This document shows positions 1-5,825 of a DNA stretch of 6,010 nucleotides, piece by piece. Positions within the stretch are counted from its first letter, which is position 1. Each line of letters begins with the position of its first letter. The stretch comes from Candidatus Eiseniibacteriota bacterium (GTDB lineage: Bacteria > Joyebacterota > Joyebacteria > Joyebacterales > Joyebacteraceae), in the NCBI GenBank assembly GCA_030610515.1, contig JAUWRQ010000084.1, positions 1 through 6,010 of the forward strand. Reading direction: 5' to 3'. Both the position numbers and the translations under genes were made by a program. The notes below the pieces were generated by a model that was not told where the DNA came from, did not search any database, and was given only the letters and a program-made list of their open reading frames with translations.

Positions 1-356
1 CCGAGCTTGGGTGGTCTGATGTCGCGAGTCGGGTCCGGGCCTGCCTGGCCCTCGGAAATGAGGTAGCCGTGGTATCCCCTCAGGCACGACAGGCGTCGCG
101 CCACGCTCCTCGCCGCGGCGGAGCCCGTGAGCCGCTCGCGAACGTATCGCTTGACGTGCTCGTCGCTGATCGCCGCCGGGCGGGTGATCCCCGCCTCCTC
201 GAGGTACGCCGCGTACGCCGTGAGGTCGCTGCGATAAGAGGAGACCGTGTTCGGAGAGAGCCCCTTTTCCACCGAGAGGTGGATGAGGTAGTCCTCGATC
301 GATTCCGAGAGCTCCGTTGTGGCCCGGGCTCCGGCTCTCTCGTCCGGGGCGCTCAC
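1..356 (-). CDS. xerD: Tyrosine recombinase XerD, N-terminal part (cut by window edge)
   Basis: The visible 118 residues are the N-terminal core-binding (SAM-like, four-helix) domain of a Xer-type tyrosine recombinase. Residues 20-45 read as IEDYLIHLSVEKGLSPNTV followed by SSYRSDL, the usual Xer signature in which the first helices grip the DNA arm; LSCLRGYHGYLISEGQ (90-104) and a PKL at the linker (116-118) also fit. The catalytic domain with its Arg-His-Arg-Tyr residues lies beyond the left edge, so activity cannot be judged. By family knowledge XerC/XerD resolve chromosome dimers at dif with FtsK. The 'VEKGLSPNT' wording resembles XerD more than XerC, but the assignment between the two is inferred. 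I chose the GTG at 356-354: it sits 4 bases after the ogt stop and 10 bases after a GGAG (370-367). Likely the third gene of the uvrC-ogt-xerD operon and translationally coupled to ogt. Confidence 0.85.
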   Translation of the reverse strand, partial: MSAPDERAGARATTELSESIEDYLIHLSVEKGLSPNTVSSYRSDLTAYAAYLEEAGITRPAAISDEHVKRYVRERLTGSAAARSVARRLSCLRGYHGYLISEGQAGPDPTRDIRPPKL

Positions 357-360
357 CGCG

Positions 361-978
361 TCACGACTCCGAATCGAGCAGAAACCGGATGTGTCTGCGA
401 ACGTCCCCGCTGCCTGCGTCGAGCGCGAGCCCGGTCTGCCCGGTCTCGATCTCTATCAGACGCCGCTTCATGTCTGGTCCGCCGCCCGAGTAGCCTCCGA
501 GGGTTCCGTCGCTGTTGACGACGCGGTGACACGGTACGACGATCGGAAGCGGATTGTGCGAGAGCGCTTGCCCGACCGGGCGTGTGGCGGTCGGATGACC
601 GATGCGGTCCGCGACCCACTTGTACGAGCGCAGTGTCCCGAATGGAATGTCGCGAACCACCTCGAGCACGCTACGTCCGAAGTCGGTGAGATCGTCGACG
701 TCGAGACTGAAGTCGAATCTCGGTCTCTTCCCGTCCAGATATTCGAGTATCGAGTCGACCACGCGCTGGAGGCTCAGCCGGTCCTCAACGACGACAGCTC
801 TCCTGCCTCGAGTCTGTCGCTCGAGCTCCCGTTCCACGCTGAAGTTCCGTCCGAACTTCACGGACCTCAAGCCGCTGGCGCTCTTGAGGACCAGAAAGCG
901 GCCGAGCTCGCTCTCGAACGTGACGTAGTTGAGTATGGGAAGCCCGGACCGTGAGTCGTCAGGGCGCGGGACGATCAT
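361..978 (-). CDS. ogt: Methylated-DNA--[protein]-cysteine S-methyltransferase (Ogt/MGMT family)
   Basis: Suicide repair protein that moves the alkyl group from O6-alkylguanine (and O4-alkylthymine) in DNA onto its own cysteine. The 205-residue protein has a poorly conserved N-terminal domain (about 15-95) and the conserved DNA-binding/active domain (about 97-180). Visible are IPFGTLRSYKWVA (111-123, Tyr119 at the nucleotide-flipping position), the recognition helix RPVGQALSHNP (133-143, Arg133 as the arginine finger), the active site PCHRV (149-153, acceptor Cys150), and GGYSGG with a following KRRLIEIE (171-178). No Ada-type AraC or zinc domain is present, so it is a stand-alone Ogt-like enzyme. 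About 25 residues after the usual family end form an unassigned tail. The ATG at 978 overlaps the uvrC end by 20 bases and has only a weak AAGAG upstream, which suggests coupling to uvrC translation. A longer TTG-started version (1032) only adds residues overlapping uvrC and is less likely. Confidence 0.93.
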   Translation of the reverse strand: MIVPRPDDSRSGLPILNYVTFESELGRFLVLKSASGLRSVKFGRNFSVERELERQTRGRRAVVVEDRLSLQRVVDSILEYLDGKRPRFDFSLDVDDLTDFGRSVLEVVRDIPFGTLRSYKWVADRIGHPTATRPVGQALSHNPLPIVVPCHRVVNSDGTLGGYSGGGPDMKRRLIEIETGQTGLALDAGSGDVRRHIRFLLDSES

Positions 979-2767
979 CGCTCTTGGTTTCCCGGAGCGC
1001 TTCGATGATCCTCTGCGCGGTCTTGCAGCCAATGCCGGGTACCTCCGTGAGCTGATCTACGGAAAGCTCGGCGATCGCCGGGACTGAGCCGAACCGCTTC
1101 AGAAGCTCCGTCTTGCGCGATGCGCCGATGCCGCTGATGTCGTCGAGCGCGGAGTGCCGCGCCGCCTTGTCCCGGAGCGTCCGGTGGTACTCGATGCTGA
1201 AGCGATGGACCTCGTCACGTGCCCTGACGAGGAGCTTCTTGGCGCGCGAATCCCCGGGCACGGGAAGCGCTGACGAACGTCCCGGAACGAAGACCTCCTC
1301 CTCGCGCTTCGCGAGGGCCGCGAGTCTGGGCCCACGAACGCCGGACTCGCGGAGGGCCTCGGCGGCTGCCGAGAGCGGTCCCTTCCCTCCGTCTATGAGG
1401 ATGAGGTCCGGTGTCTCGCAGTCGCCGCTCCGGCAGCGTGCGAGGTGGCGCGCCACAGTCTCCCGTATCATAGCACAGTCGTCGCTGCCTTTCACGGTCC
1501 GGATGCGGTACTTGCGGTAGAGCCCCTTGTCGGGCCGGCCGTCGCGGAACGTGACGACGGTCCCGACGGCCAGGGAGCCCGCGATGTTCGAGATATCAAC
1601 CGCGGAGAGGATGCGCGGCGGGCGCGTCATCCTGAGCGCCTCCCCCAGCTCGGTGACCGCCTCGGGCGGAGTGCGCGCCTGAAGGTCCTTCCGCAGGGCA
1701 TCGCCGGCGTTCGTCCGGGCGAATCCGAGAAGCAGCATCTTCTCGCCTCTCTGCGGCACCAGAAGCGAGACCTTCCCATCCGCCCTGTCCGCGAGCCACC
1801 GCTCGATCGCATCCCGATCCGGCAGCTCGGTTTCGACCAGGATCTCCTTGGGGAGTTCCGGAGAGAGTGCGTAGAACTGTTTGAGGAAGGTCTCGACCAC
1901 CTCCGCCTTGCCGGTCCTCGGACCTATCGAGAGGGAGCAGTTGTCACACGCAACCAGCTTGCCCGACCTGACGCGCGCGACTGACGCGAACGCCCGGGCC
2001 CCGTGTCTCGCCACGGCGACCGCGTCGCGACTGATGTCGCGTGCCGTCAAGACGCGCTGGCGTTCCTGGACGCGCGCCACGTCCGCTATTCTATCGCGCA
2101 GCCTGGCCGCGTCCTCGAACCGGAACTCCTCGACGGCGCACCGCATCTGTTCCTCCAAAAGCCTGATGGCTTCTTCTCCGCGCCCCGAGAGAAACAGACA
2201 GAGCTGGCGCACGGTCTTGCCGTACTCCTCGGGAGTGACGTCTCCGCGGCACGGTCCGAGGCAGCGGCCGATCTGGAAGTTCAGGCACGGCCTCGGCCGG
2301 AATCTGAACGTCCTGCACTGGCGGATGGGGAAAATCTGCCGGATGAGACGAAGCGTGCGCCGCATCGCCTTGGCGTCCGTGTACGGTCCGAAGTAGCGTG
2401 AGCCGTCCTCGCGAACGACACGTGTGACGAGCGCCTTGGGGAAATCCTCCCCCGTTGTCACCTTAATGAAGGGGAAGCGCTTGTCGTCCTTGAGCTTGAC
2501 GTTGTAGCGAGGTCTGTGCTCCTTGATGAGATTCGACTCGAGGACCAGGGCCTCGGTTTCTGAGCCGGTCAGGATGTAGTCGAACGAGGAGAGGCGCCTT
2601 CTCAGGATCTCGATCTTGCGGTCCGGTTCCTGCCCCTTACCCAGGTACGCGCGCATGCGCCTGCGCAGGTTGCGAGCCTTGCCGACGTATATGACCTTGC
2701 CGCGGGCGTCCCTGAGAAGATAGACGCCCGGACCGGTCGGGACGGAACTGAGCTTCTCTCGAGGCAT
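959..2767 (-). CDS. uvrC: Excinuclease ABC subunit C (UvrC)
   Basis: Nuclease of nucleotide excision repair: with UvrA/UvrB it cuts on both sides of bulky DNA lesions. The 602 residues match the normal family length. Domains in order: GIY-YIG nuclease (about 10-90; GVY 14-16, YVG 27-29, Arg39, catalytic Glu77), making the 3' cut; a cysteine cluster Cys151, Cys161, Cys169, Cys173 in the RPCLNFQIGRCLGPC region, matching the reported Fe-S ligands of E. coli UvrC; a UVR motif for UvrB contact (about 204-238); the RNase H-like domain for the 5' cut (DISN with Asp391, GSDD at 427-430, IDGGKG with Asp459, and His521); and tandem helix-hairpin-helix motifs (about 540-595, SGIGASRK and PGIGCKTA). The ATG at 2767 is chosen because GGAG lies 8 bases before it and the protein then begins as UvrC normally does. 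A GTG 30 bases upstream (2797) is possible but has poorer spacing. It is the first gene of the repair operon. One family-unusual residue is Pro464 where DGGKGQ is usual. Confidence 0.97.
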   Translation of the reverse strand: MPREKLSSVPTGPGVYLLRDARGKVIYVGKARNLRRRMRAYLGKGQEPDRKIEILRRRLSSFDYILTGSETEALVLESNLIKEHRPRYNVKLKDDKRFPFIKVTTGEDFPKALVTRVVREDGSRYFGPYTDAKAMRRTLRLIRQIFPIRQCRTFRFRPRPCLNFQIGRCLGPCRGDVTPEEYGKTVRQLCLFLSGRGEEAIRLLEEQMRCAVEEFRFEDAARLRDRIADVARVQERQRVLTARDISRDAVAVARHGARAFASVARVRSGKLVACDNCSLSIGPRTGKAEVVETFLKQFYALSPELPKEILVETELPDRDAIERWLADRADGKVSLLVPQRGEKMLLLGFARTNAGDALRKDLQARTPPEAVTELGEALRMTRPPRILSAVDISNIAGSLAVGTVVTFRDGRPDKGLYRKYRIRTVKGSDDCAMIRETVARHLARCRSGDCETPDLILIDGGKGPLSAAAEALRESGVRGPRLAALAKREEEVFVPGRSSALPVPGDSRAKKLLVRARDEVHRFSIEYHRTLRDKAARHSALDDISGIGASRKTELLKRFGSVPAIAELSVDQLTEVPGIGCKTAQRIIEALRETKSDDRPAP

Positions 2768-2775
2768 TCCGGATT

Positions 2776-2779
2776 CTCC
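2776..2779 (-). promoter_or_regulatory. Ribosome binding site of uvrC
   Basis: GGAG read on the minus strand, 8 bases before the ATG at 2767-2765. It decides between this ATG and the GTG at 2797, whose nearest GGAG is only 4 bases away. Confidence 0.7.
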
Positions 2780-2848
2780 GCTCGGCGGCAGGGTCACTTC
2801 GCTCCGTGGCTCGGCCCCCGATCCGGCGGCCTGGGGCCCTCCCTCGGA

Positions 2849-2877
2849 AGCCTAGTCCCGATGGCTCGAGGTGTCAA
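2849..2877 (-). promoter_or_regulatory. Promoter of the uvrC-ogt-xerD operon
   Basis: On the minus strand a perfect -35 TTGACA (2877-2872) is followed after 17 bases by TAGGCT (2854-2849). The latter keeps the three most important -10 positions (T1, A2, T6). Transcription would begin near 2842, giving a leader of about 75 bases to the uvrC ATG. No LexA-type operator is apparent to me beside it. Assignment is by consensus match and spacing only. Confidence 0.65.
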
Positions 2878-2903
2878 CCGGGAGCGCCGATCAGCCGTGA
2901 GGG

Positions 2904-2932
2904 TTGACGGACCGGTGGACAGGTGGTATATT
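2904..2932 (+). promoter_or_regulatory. Promoter of rpsT
   Basis: TTGACG (2904-2909) and TATATT (2927-2932) are separated by exactly 17 bases, and a TGG directly before the -10 supplies an extended -10 element. This is a strong sigma-70-type promoter, as expected for a ribosomal protein gene. The start would lie near 2939, leaving a leader of about 90 bases before rpsT. It stands back-to-back with the uvrC promoter, with 26 bases between the two -35 boxes. Confidence 0.75.
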
Positions 2933-2956
2933 CCTGAGTCTAGACAATCGATGCAT

Positions 2957-3009
2957 GCGATAGCGTCGGCCGTCCCACGGAGTCGCGCGAGCCGGTACGA
3001 CGCGATCGC
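2957..3009 (+). promoter_or_regulatory. Long hairpin in the rpsT 5' leader, candidate S20 autoregulatory element
   Basis: The arm GCGATAGCGTCG (2957-2968) pairs with CGACGCGATCGC (2998-3009) with one mismatch (2962 against 3004). After a one-base bulge at 2997, pairing continues as 2969-2972 with 2993-2996, including one G-U pair. The loop is about 20 bases (2973-2992). The hairpin lies wholly in the predicted leader and ends 9 bases before the Shine-Dalgarno. It is not followed by a T-run, so it is not a terminator. In E. coli S20 controls its own translation; a similar role here is inferred from position only. Confidence 0.45.
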
Positions 3010-3018
3010 GGGAGATTC

Positions 3019-3024
3019 GGAGGT
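3019..3024 (+). promoter_or_regulatory. Strong ribosome binding site of rpsT
   Basis: GGAGGT, six bases before the TTG at 3031. It is a near-perfect anti-16S match and supports TTG as the real start, since no ATG is available at the start of the S20 reading frame. Confidence 0.85.
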
Positions 3025-3030
3025 AAGAGC

Positions 3031-3282
3031 TTGCCGCAGAAGAAGTCGACCATTAAAAGGTTGAGACAGGCCAAGAAGATCAACACGAGAAACCGCAGCG
3101 TCAAGTCGGCCATGGCAACCGCCGTCAAGAAGGTCAAGACGGCCCCGCCGGAGGAGTGCGAGGCGGCCTTCAAGCGCGCCGTGTCCACGATCGACCGGGC
3201 AGTGAAGGCCGGCGTGATCAAGAAGGAGACCGCGAGCCGCAAGAAATCGAGGCTCGCAAAAGAGATCGCGCGCGAAGCCTGA
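3031..3282 (+). CDS. rpsT: Small ribosomal subunit protein S20
   Basis: S20 binds 16S rRNA directly and early in assembly of the 30S subunit. The 83 residues are close to the usual 85-90 and very rich in Lys and Arg. Family hallmarks are visible: KRLRQAKKINTRNRSVKSAM (residues 9-28) and, near the C-terminus, the strongly conserved AGVIKKETASRKKSRLAKE (60-78). The fold is expected to be three long helices. The start is TTG, supported by the GGAGGT six bases upstream and by the conserved beginning MPQKKS. A non-ATG start for rpsT also occurs in E. coli (UUG), where it contributes to autogenous control. It is the only plus-strand gene here, monocistronic, with its own promoter (2904-2932), a structured leader and a terminator just after the stop. 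Confidence 0.97.
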   Translation: MPQKKSTIKRLRQAKKINTRNRSVKSAMATAVKKVKTAPPEECEAAFKRAVSTIDRAVKAGVIKKETASRKKSRLAKEIAREA

Positions 3283-3312
3283 TCGCCCTCTCCCGGGCTG
3301 GCACGACAAGAA

Positions 3313-3345
3313 AAGCGCCCCCTTCCCGCCGCGAGGGGGGCGCTT
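3313..3345. terminator. Bidirectional terminator between convergent rpsT and proS
   Basis: A 12-pair stem, 3313-3324 with 3334-3345 (AAGCGCCCCCTT against AGGGGGGCGCTT, one G-U pair), closes a 9-base loop. On the minus strand it is followed by TT completing a run of four T, then CTTGT, a good intrinsic terminator tail for the dapB-proS unit. On the plus strand the tail (CTCATTG) is poorer in T, so rpsT termination may be less efficient. It starts 31 bases after the rpsT stop and lies about 70 bases beyond the proS stop. Confidence 0.85.
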
Positions 3346-3417
3346 CTCATTGCCCACAGGCAGGACGCGAACCGCGGAAGACCGAGCTCGCGCTCGATGA
3401 GCGGCTCGCGGCTCGCG

Positions 3418-5124
3418 CTACGGGAGCGTCTCGATGGCGCGTTCGATGGCGTCTGCCGCCCCGTCGAGCGGAATCTCGGTCTGTTCCCCCGTCGCCCGCA
3501 CCTTCGCCTCAACGATGCCCTTCTTGAGCCCACGTTCTCCCACCGTGATGCGAAGAGGCATCCCGACCAGGTCGGCGTCCTTGAACTTCGTTCCGGGTGA
3601 TGCGTTTCGGTCGTCGTACAGGACCTCGACGCCCCGCTCCAGCAGCTCCTCGTAGATCCGCTCGGCGACTTCCCTCACCTCGTCGCTCCTCACGTTCACC
3701 GCGAGCACCTGAACCGTGAACGGTGCGACGGCCCTGGGCCACGCGATTCCGTTCTCGTCGTTGTGCTGCTCGATCACTGCCGCGACCGTTCTCGTGACAC
3801 CCAGGCCGTAGCATCCCATGATGAACGGTTTGGCGACCCCGTCCTCGTCGAGGAAGGTCGCCTTCATGCTGTCTGAGTACTTGGTCCCGAGCTTGAAGGC
3901 CTGGCTGACCTCGATGCCTCTGAACGAGCTGAGGGCACGACCGCACTTCGGACACCCGTCGCCCTTGTTGATGAGGACGATGTCGTGGAACGAGCTGGCT
4001 GTGAAGTCGCGTCCTGGATTCACGTTCCTCATGTGGACGTCGGCTTTGTTCCCGCCCACCACGATGTTCCGGAGCGGCTCCACCGTGTGGTCCGCAATGA
4101 TCTCGACGCCTTCGAGTCCGACAGGACCGGCAAACCCCACGGGTGCGCCGGTCACCTTCGCGATGACCTCGGGCGACGCCGCTTCGACAACGTCGGCGCC
4201 CAGGGCCGTCGAGAGCTTCGCCTCGTTGATCTCGCGGTCGCCCCTCACGAGCACGGCGACCGGACGACCGTCGACTTCGTAGATGATCGTCTTGACCAGA
4301 CGCCACGGCTCGACACCCAGGAACTCCGAGACCTCCTCGATGGTCCTCATGTCGGGTGTGTCGACGGTCTCCATGTCCGCCGGCTCCTCGTCGGTCCCGA
4401 CCGCGGGAACCGTCCCCTCCGCCCGCTCGTCGGTCGCCGCGTACCCGCAGTCGCAGACGATGACCTCGGATTCGCCGGTGTCCGACAGAACCATGAACTC
4501 GTGCGAGTGGCTTCCTCCGATCGAGCCCGTCGCGGCTTCGACCGGCCGGTACGTGAGCGAGCACCTGTCGAAGATGCGCGTGTAGGCGTCGCACATGGCA
4601 CGGTACGTTTCGTCGAGCGACTCGTCGTCACGGTGGAAGCTGTACGCATCCTTCATCATGAACTCACGCGCGCGAACGACCCCGAACCGCGGACGGACTT
4701 CGTCCCGGAACTTCGTCTGGATCTGGTAGAGGTTGAGAGGAAGCTCCCGGTACGAGCGGACTTCGTTCCGGACGATGTCGGTCACGACCTCCTCGTGAGT
4801 CGGACCGAGCGCGAAGTCACGGCCGTGGCGGTCTCGCACGCGCCATAGCTCTCCACCCAAGATCCCCCAGCGCCCCGTCTCCTTCCAGAGCTCGGCCGGG
4901 CTCACGACCGGCATGTGCAACTCCTGTGCGCCCGCCCGGTCCATCTCCTCGCGCACGATCTCCTCTACCTTGCGGATGGCGCGCCATCCGAGCGGGAGGT
5001 AGTTGTAGATGCCGGACGTGAGCTTCCGCATGAGACCGGCCCGGATCATCAGCTTGTGGCTGGTCGTCTCAGCGTCGGAGGGGTCTTCCTTGTGTGTCGG
5101 GATGAGTGCTTTGCTCCAGCGCAT
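3418..5124 (-). CDS. proS: Prolyl-tRNA synthetase, bacterial type with editing domain
   Basis: Class II synthetase that charges tRNA-Pro with proline in the cytoplasm. The 568 residues match the bacterial long form. In order: MRWSKALIPTHKEDPSDAE at the N-terminus; motif 1 around 46-72 (GWRAIRKVEEIVREEM onwards); the GPTHEE loop (107-112); motif 2 around 139-164 (FRDEVRPRFG, then REFMMKDAYSFH); a YbaK-like insertion (about 245-385) that deacylates mischarged Ala-tRNA-Pro, with LVKT (276-279, Lys278 equivalent to the key E. coli lysine) and GGNKADVHMRNVN (357-369); motif 3 GCYGLGVTR (437-445); and the anticodon-binding domain (about 468-565, LYDDRNASPGTKFKDADLVG). Cys224/Cys226 and Cys391/Cys394 flank the insertion and may form a zinc-ribbon-like pair. 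The ATG at 5124 is chosen because an AGGAGG precedes it and the protein then starts as other ProRS do. A longer start at 5181 would overlap the HD gene. It is the last gene of its operon. Confidence 0.97.
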   Translation of the reverse strand: MRWSKALIPTHKEDPSDAETTSHKLMIRAGLMRKLTSGIYNYLPLGWRAIRKVEEIVREEMDRAGAQELHMPVVSPAELWKETGRWGILGGELWRVRDRHGRDFALGPTHEEVVTDIVRNEVRSYRELPLNLYQIQTKFRDEVRPRFGVVRAREFMMKDAYSFHRDDESLDETYRAMCDAYTRIFDRCSLTYRPVEAATGSIGGSHSHEFMVLSDTGESEVIVCDCGYAATDERAEGTVPAVGTDEEPADMETVDTPDMRTIEEVSEFLGVEPWRLVKTIIYEVDGRPVAVLVRGDREINEAKLSTALGADVVEAASPEVIAKVTGAPVGFAGPVGLEGVEIIADHTVEPLRNIVVGGNKADVHMRNVNPGRDFTASSFHDIVLINKGDGCPKCGRALSSFRGIEVSQAFKLGTKYSDSMKATFLDEDGVAKPFIMGCYGLGVTRTVAAVIEQHNDENGIAWPRAVAPFTVQVLAVNVRSDEVREVAERIYEELLERGVEVLYDDRNASPGTKFKDADLVGMPLRITVGERGLKKGIVEAKVRATGEQTEIPLDGAADAIERAIETLP

Positions 5125-5127
5125 GTT

Positions 5128-5133
5128 CCTCCT
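5128..5133 (-). promoter_or_regulatory. Ribosome binding site of proS
   Basis: AGGAGG on the minus strand, within the 19-base gap between the HD-gene stop and the proS ATG. The spacing of 3 bases is short, but a second purine-rich GGAAGGA lies directly upstream. It supports the start at 5124. Confidence 0.65.
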
Positions 5134-5143
5134 CGTTCCTTCC

Positions 5144-5734
5144 TCAGTCTTTCTTCCTGTCCGCTTCCCGGAGCTCGACAAGCTCGTCGTACAGCCTCTG
5201 CACTTCCTCGAAATCGAAGTCCTTCATGTTACCTGCCCAGCCCCAGAAGTCCTCGAGCATCCTGTTGCCGGCGCTCTCGTACTGGTACGCCTGCGTGAAC
5301 ATCTCGAGCTTGTCGACGGCACGGACGAGCCGCCCCTCGATCGACGTCCTGTCGGCGAACTCCTTCCAGAGCTCGATGTAGCGATCTCCCTCTTCGATCC
5401 CCTCGAAGAGCGACCTGAGTATCCGCTCCTCCGCCTCCTCCTTCACGTCCTGTCCCAGGACCATCGTCGCCGGCGCGTGGATGTCGCCGAGCATGTGCTC
5501 GGGAAGGTCGTGTAGAAGCGCGATCTTGAGGAGCTTCTCCTTGTCCACGGGCACGTCCATGCGGTCAGCCAGTATCATGCACGTCAGAGCGACGGCGTAG
5601 GAGTGCTCCGCCACGCTCTCGCCGTCGGTCACGCCCCGGACGCGCCACCCCATCCGCGGGATGGTCTTAAGCTCGTTCGCCTCGAGAATGACGGCGAGCA
5701 GCCTGTCGCAGTCCTTGCCTCTCCACTTCACCAT
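5144..5734 (-). CDS. HD-domain 5'-nucleotidase, YfbR/HDDC2-like
   Basis: A 196-residue single-domain HD phosphohydrolase. The metal ligands of the family are all present: His44 in ESVAEHS, His75-Asp76 in LLHDLPE, and Asp141 in RAVDKLEMF. Glu79 and Asp84 (HDLPEHMLGD) match the catalytic acidic residues of E. coli YfbR, and IPRMGW (25-30) fits the substrate-binding Arg/Trp region. Characterised relatives remove phosphate from deoxynucleoside 5'-monophosphates with a divalent metal; that substrate is inferred here. No signal peptide or membrane segment is seen, so it is cytoplasmic. The ATG at 5734 begins the family-like sequence MVKWRGKDCDRLL and has a GAGAG-rich stretch about 8 bases upstream. 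Earlier in-frame codons give only a low-complexity Arg/Ala/Pro extension that overlaps dapB. It sits between dapB and proS, probably cotranscribed, without an obvious functional link to either. Confidence 0.85.
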   Translation of the reverse strand: MVKWRGKDCDRLLAVILEANELKTIPRMGWRVRGVTDGESVAEHSYAVALTCMILADRMDVPVDKEKLLKIALLHDLPEHMLGDIHAPATMVLGQDVKEEAEERILRSLFEGIEEGDRYIELWKEFADRTSIEGRLVRAVDKLEMFTQAYQYESAGNRMLEDFWGWAGNMKDFDFEEVQRLYDELVELREADRKKD

Positions 5735-5825
5735 CGGCGTCGCTCTCTCTCTCGCCAGTCGGTCGTTCTGCGGTGGCTTCGCCCGCGCGCTTCGGGGGCT
5801 CGCCTCCGACCGCGCATCGACCGGA
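5735..5825 (-). other. Spacer between dapB and the HD gene
   Basis: 91 bases with no convincing promoter or terminator. It stays open in the HD-gene frame but encodes only a low-complexity Arg/Ala/Pro-rich run unlike the family N-terminus, so I treat it as non-coding. Weak repeats of CGGTCG occur, with a CGACCG complement, too short to call a structure. Confidence 0.5.

Noticed and set aside
1..356. Xer-type recombinase as a sign of an integron, phage or other mobile element
   Set aside because: The N-terminal sequence is of the housekeeping XerD type, it sits in an operon with uvrC and ogt, and no attachment site, repeat or mobile gene is nearby.
69..954. Plus-strand open frames over xerD and ogt (149 and 211 codons)
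   Set aside because: Antisense to recognised conserved proteins, with no motif and no convincing ribosome binding site.
2768..2797. Longer uvrC beginning at the GTG at 2797
   Set aside because: It adds ten residues not typical of UvrC, and its GGAG is only 4 bases away; the ATG at 2767 has better spacing and a family-like start. Not fully excluded.
2813..2838. Inverted repeat GGCCCC/GGGGCC in the uvrC leader
   Set aside because: Only six pairs with a 14-base loop in GC-rich sequence and no T-run; expected by chance.
3346..3417. Repeated GCGAGCC and GAGC-rich words downstream of proS
   Set aside because: Short, imperfect, and without a stable structure I could draw; probably composition only.
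2794..3533. Two minus-strand open frames (187 and 197 codons) across rpsT and its promoter
   Set aside because: They lie antisense to the unmistakable S20 gene, its promoter and the terminator, and the proteins show no family likeness. They are open because of high GC.
3509..4848. Long open frames inside proS (361 codons minus, 287 codons plus)
   Set aside because: Arg/Gly/His-rich out-of-frame products within a complete, well-conserved ProRS; typical GC-driven shadows.
5125..5181. Longer proS start at 5181
   Set aside because: It would overlap the HD gene by 38 bases and add 19 charged residues absent from the family; the ATG at 5124 has an AGGAGG and the canonical MRWSK start.
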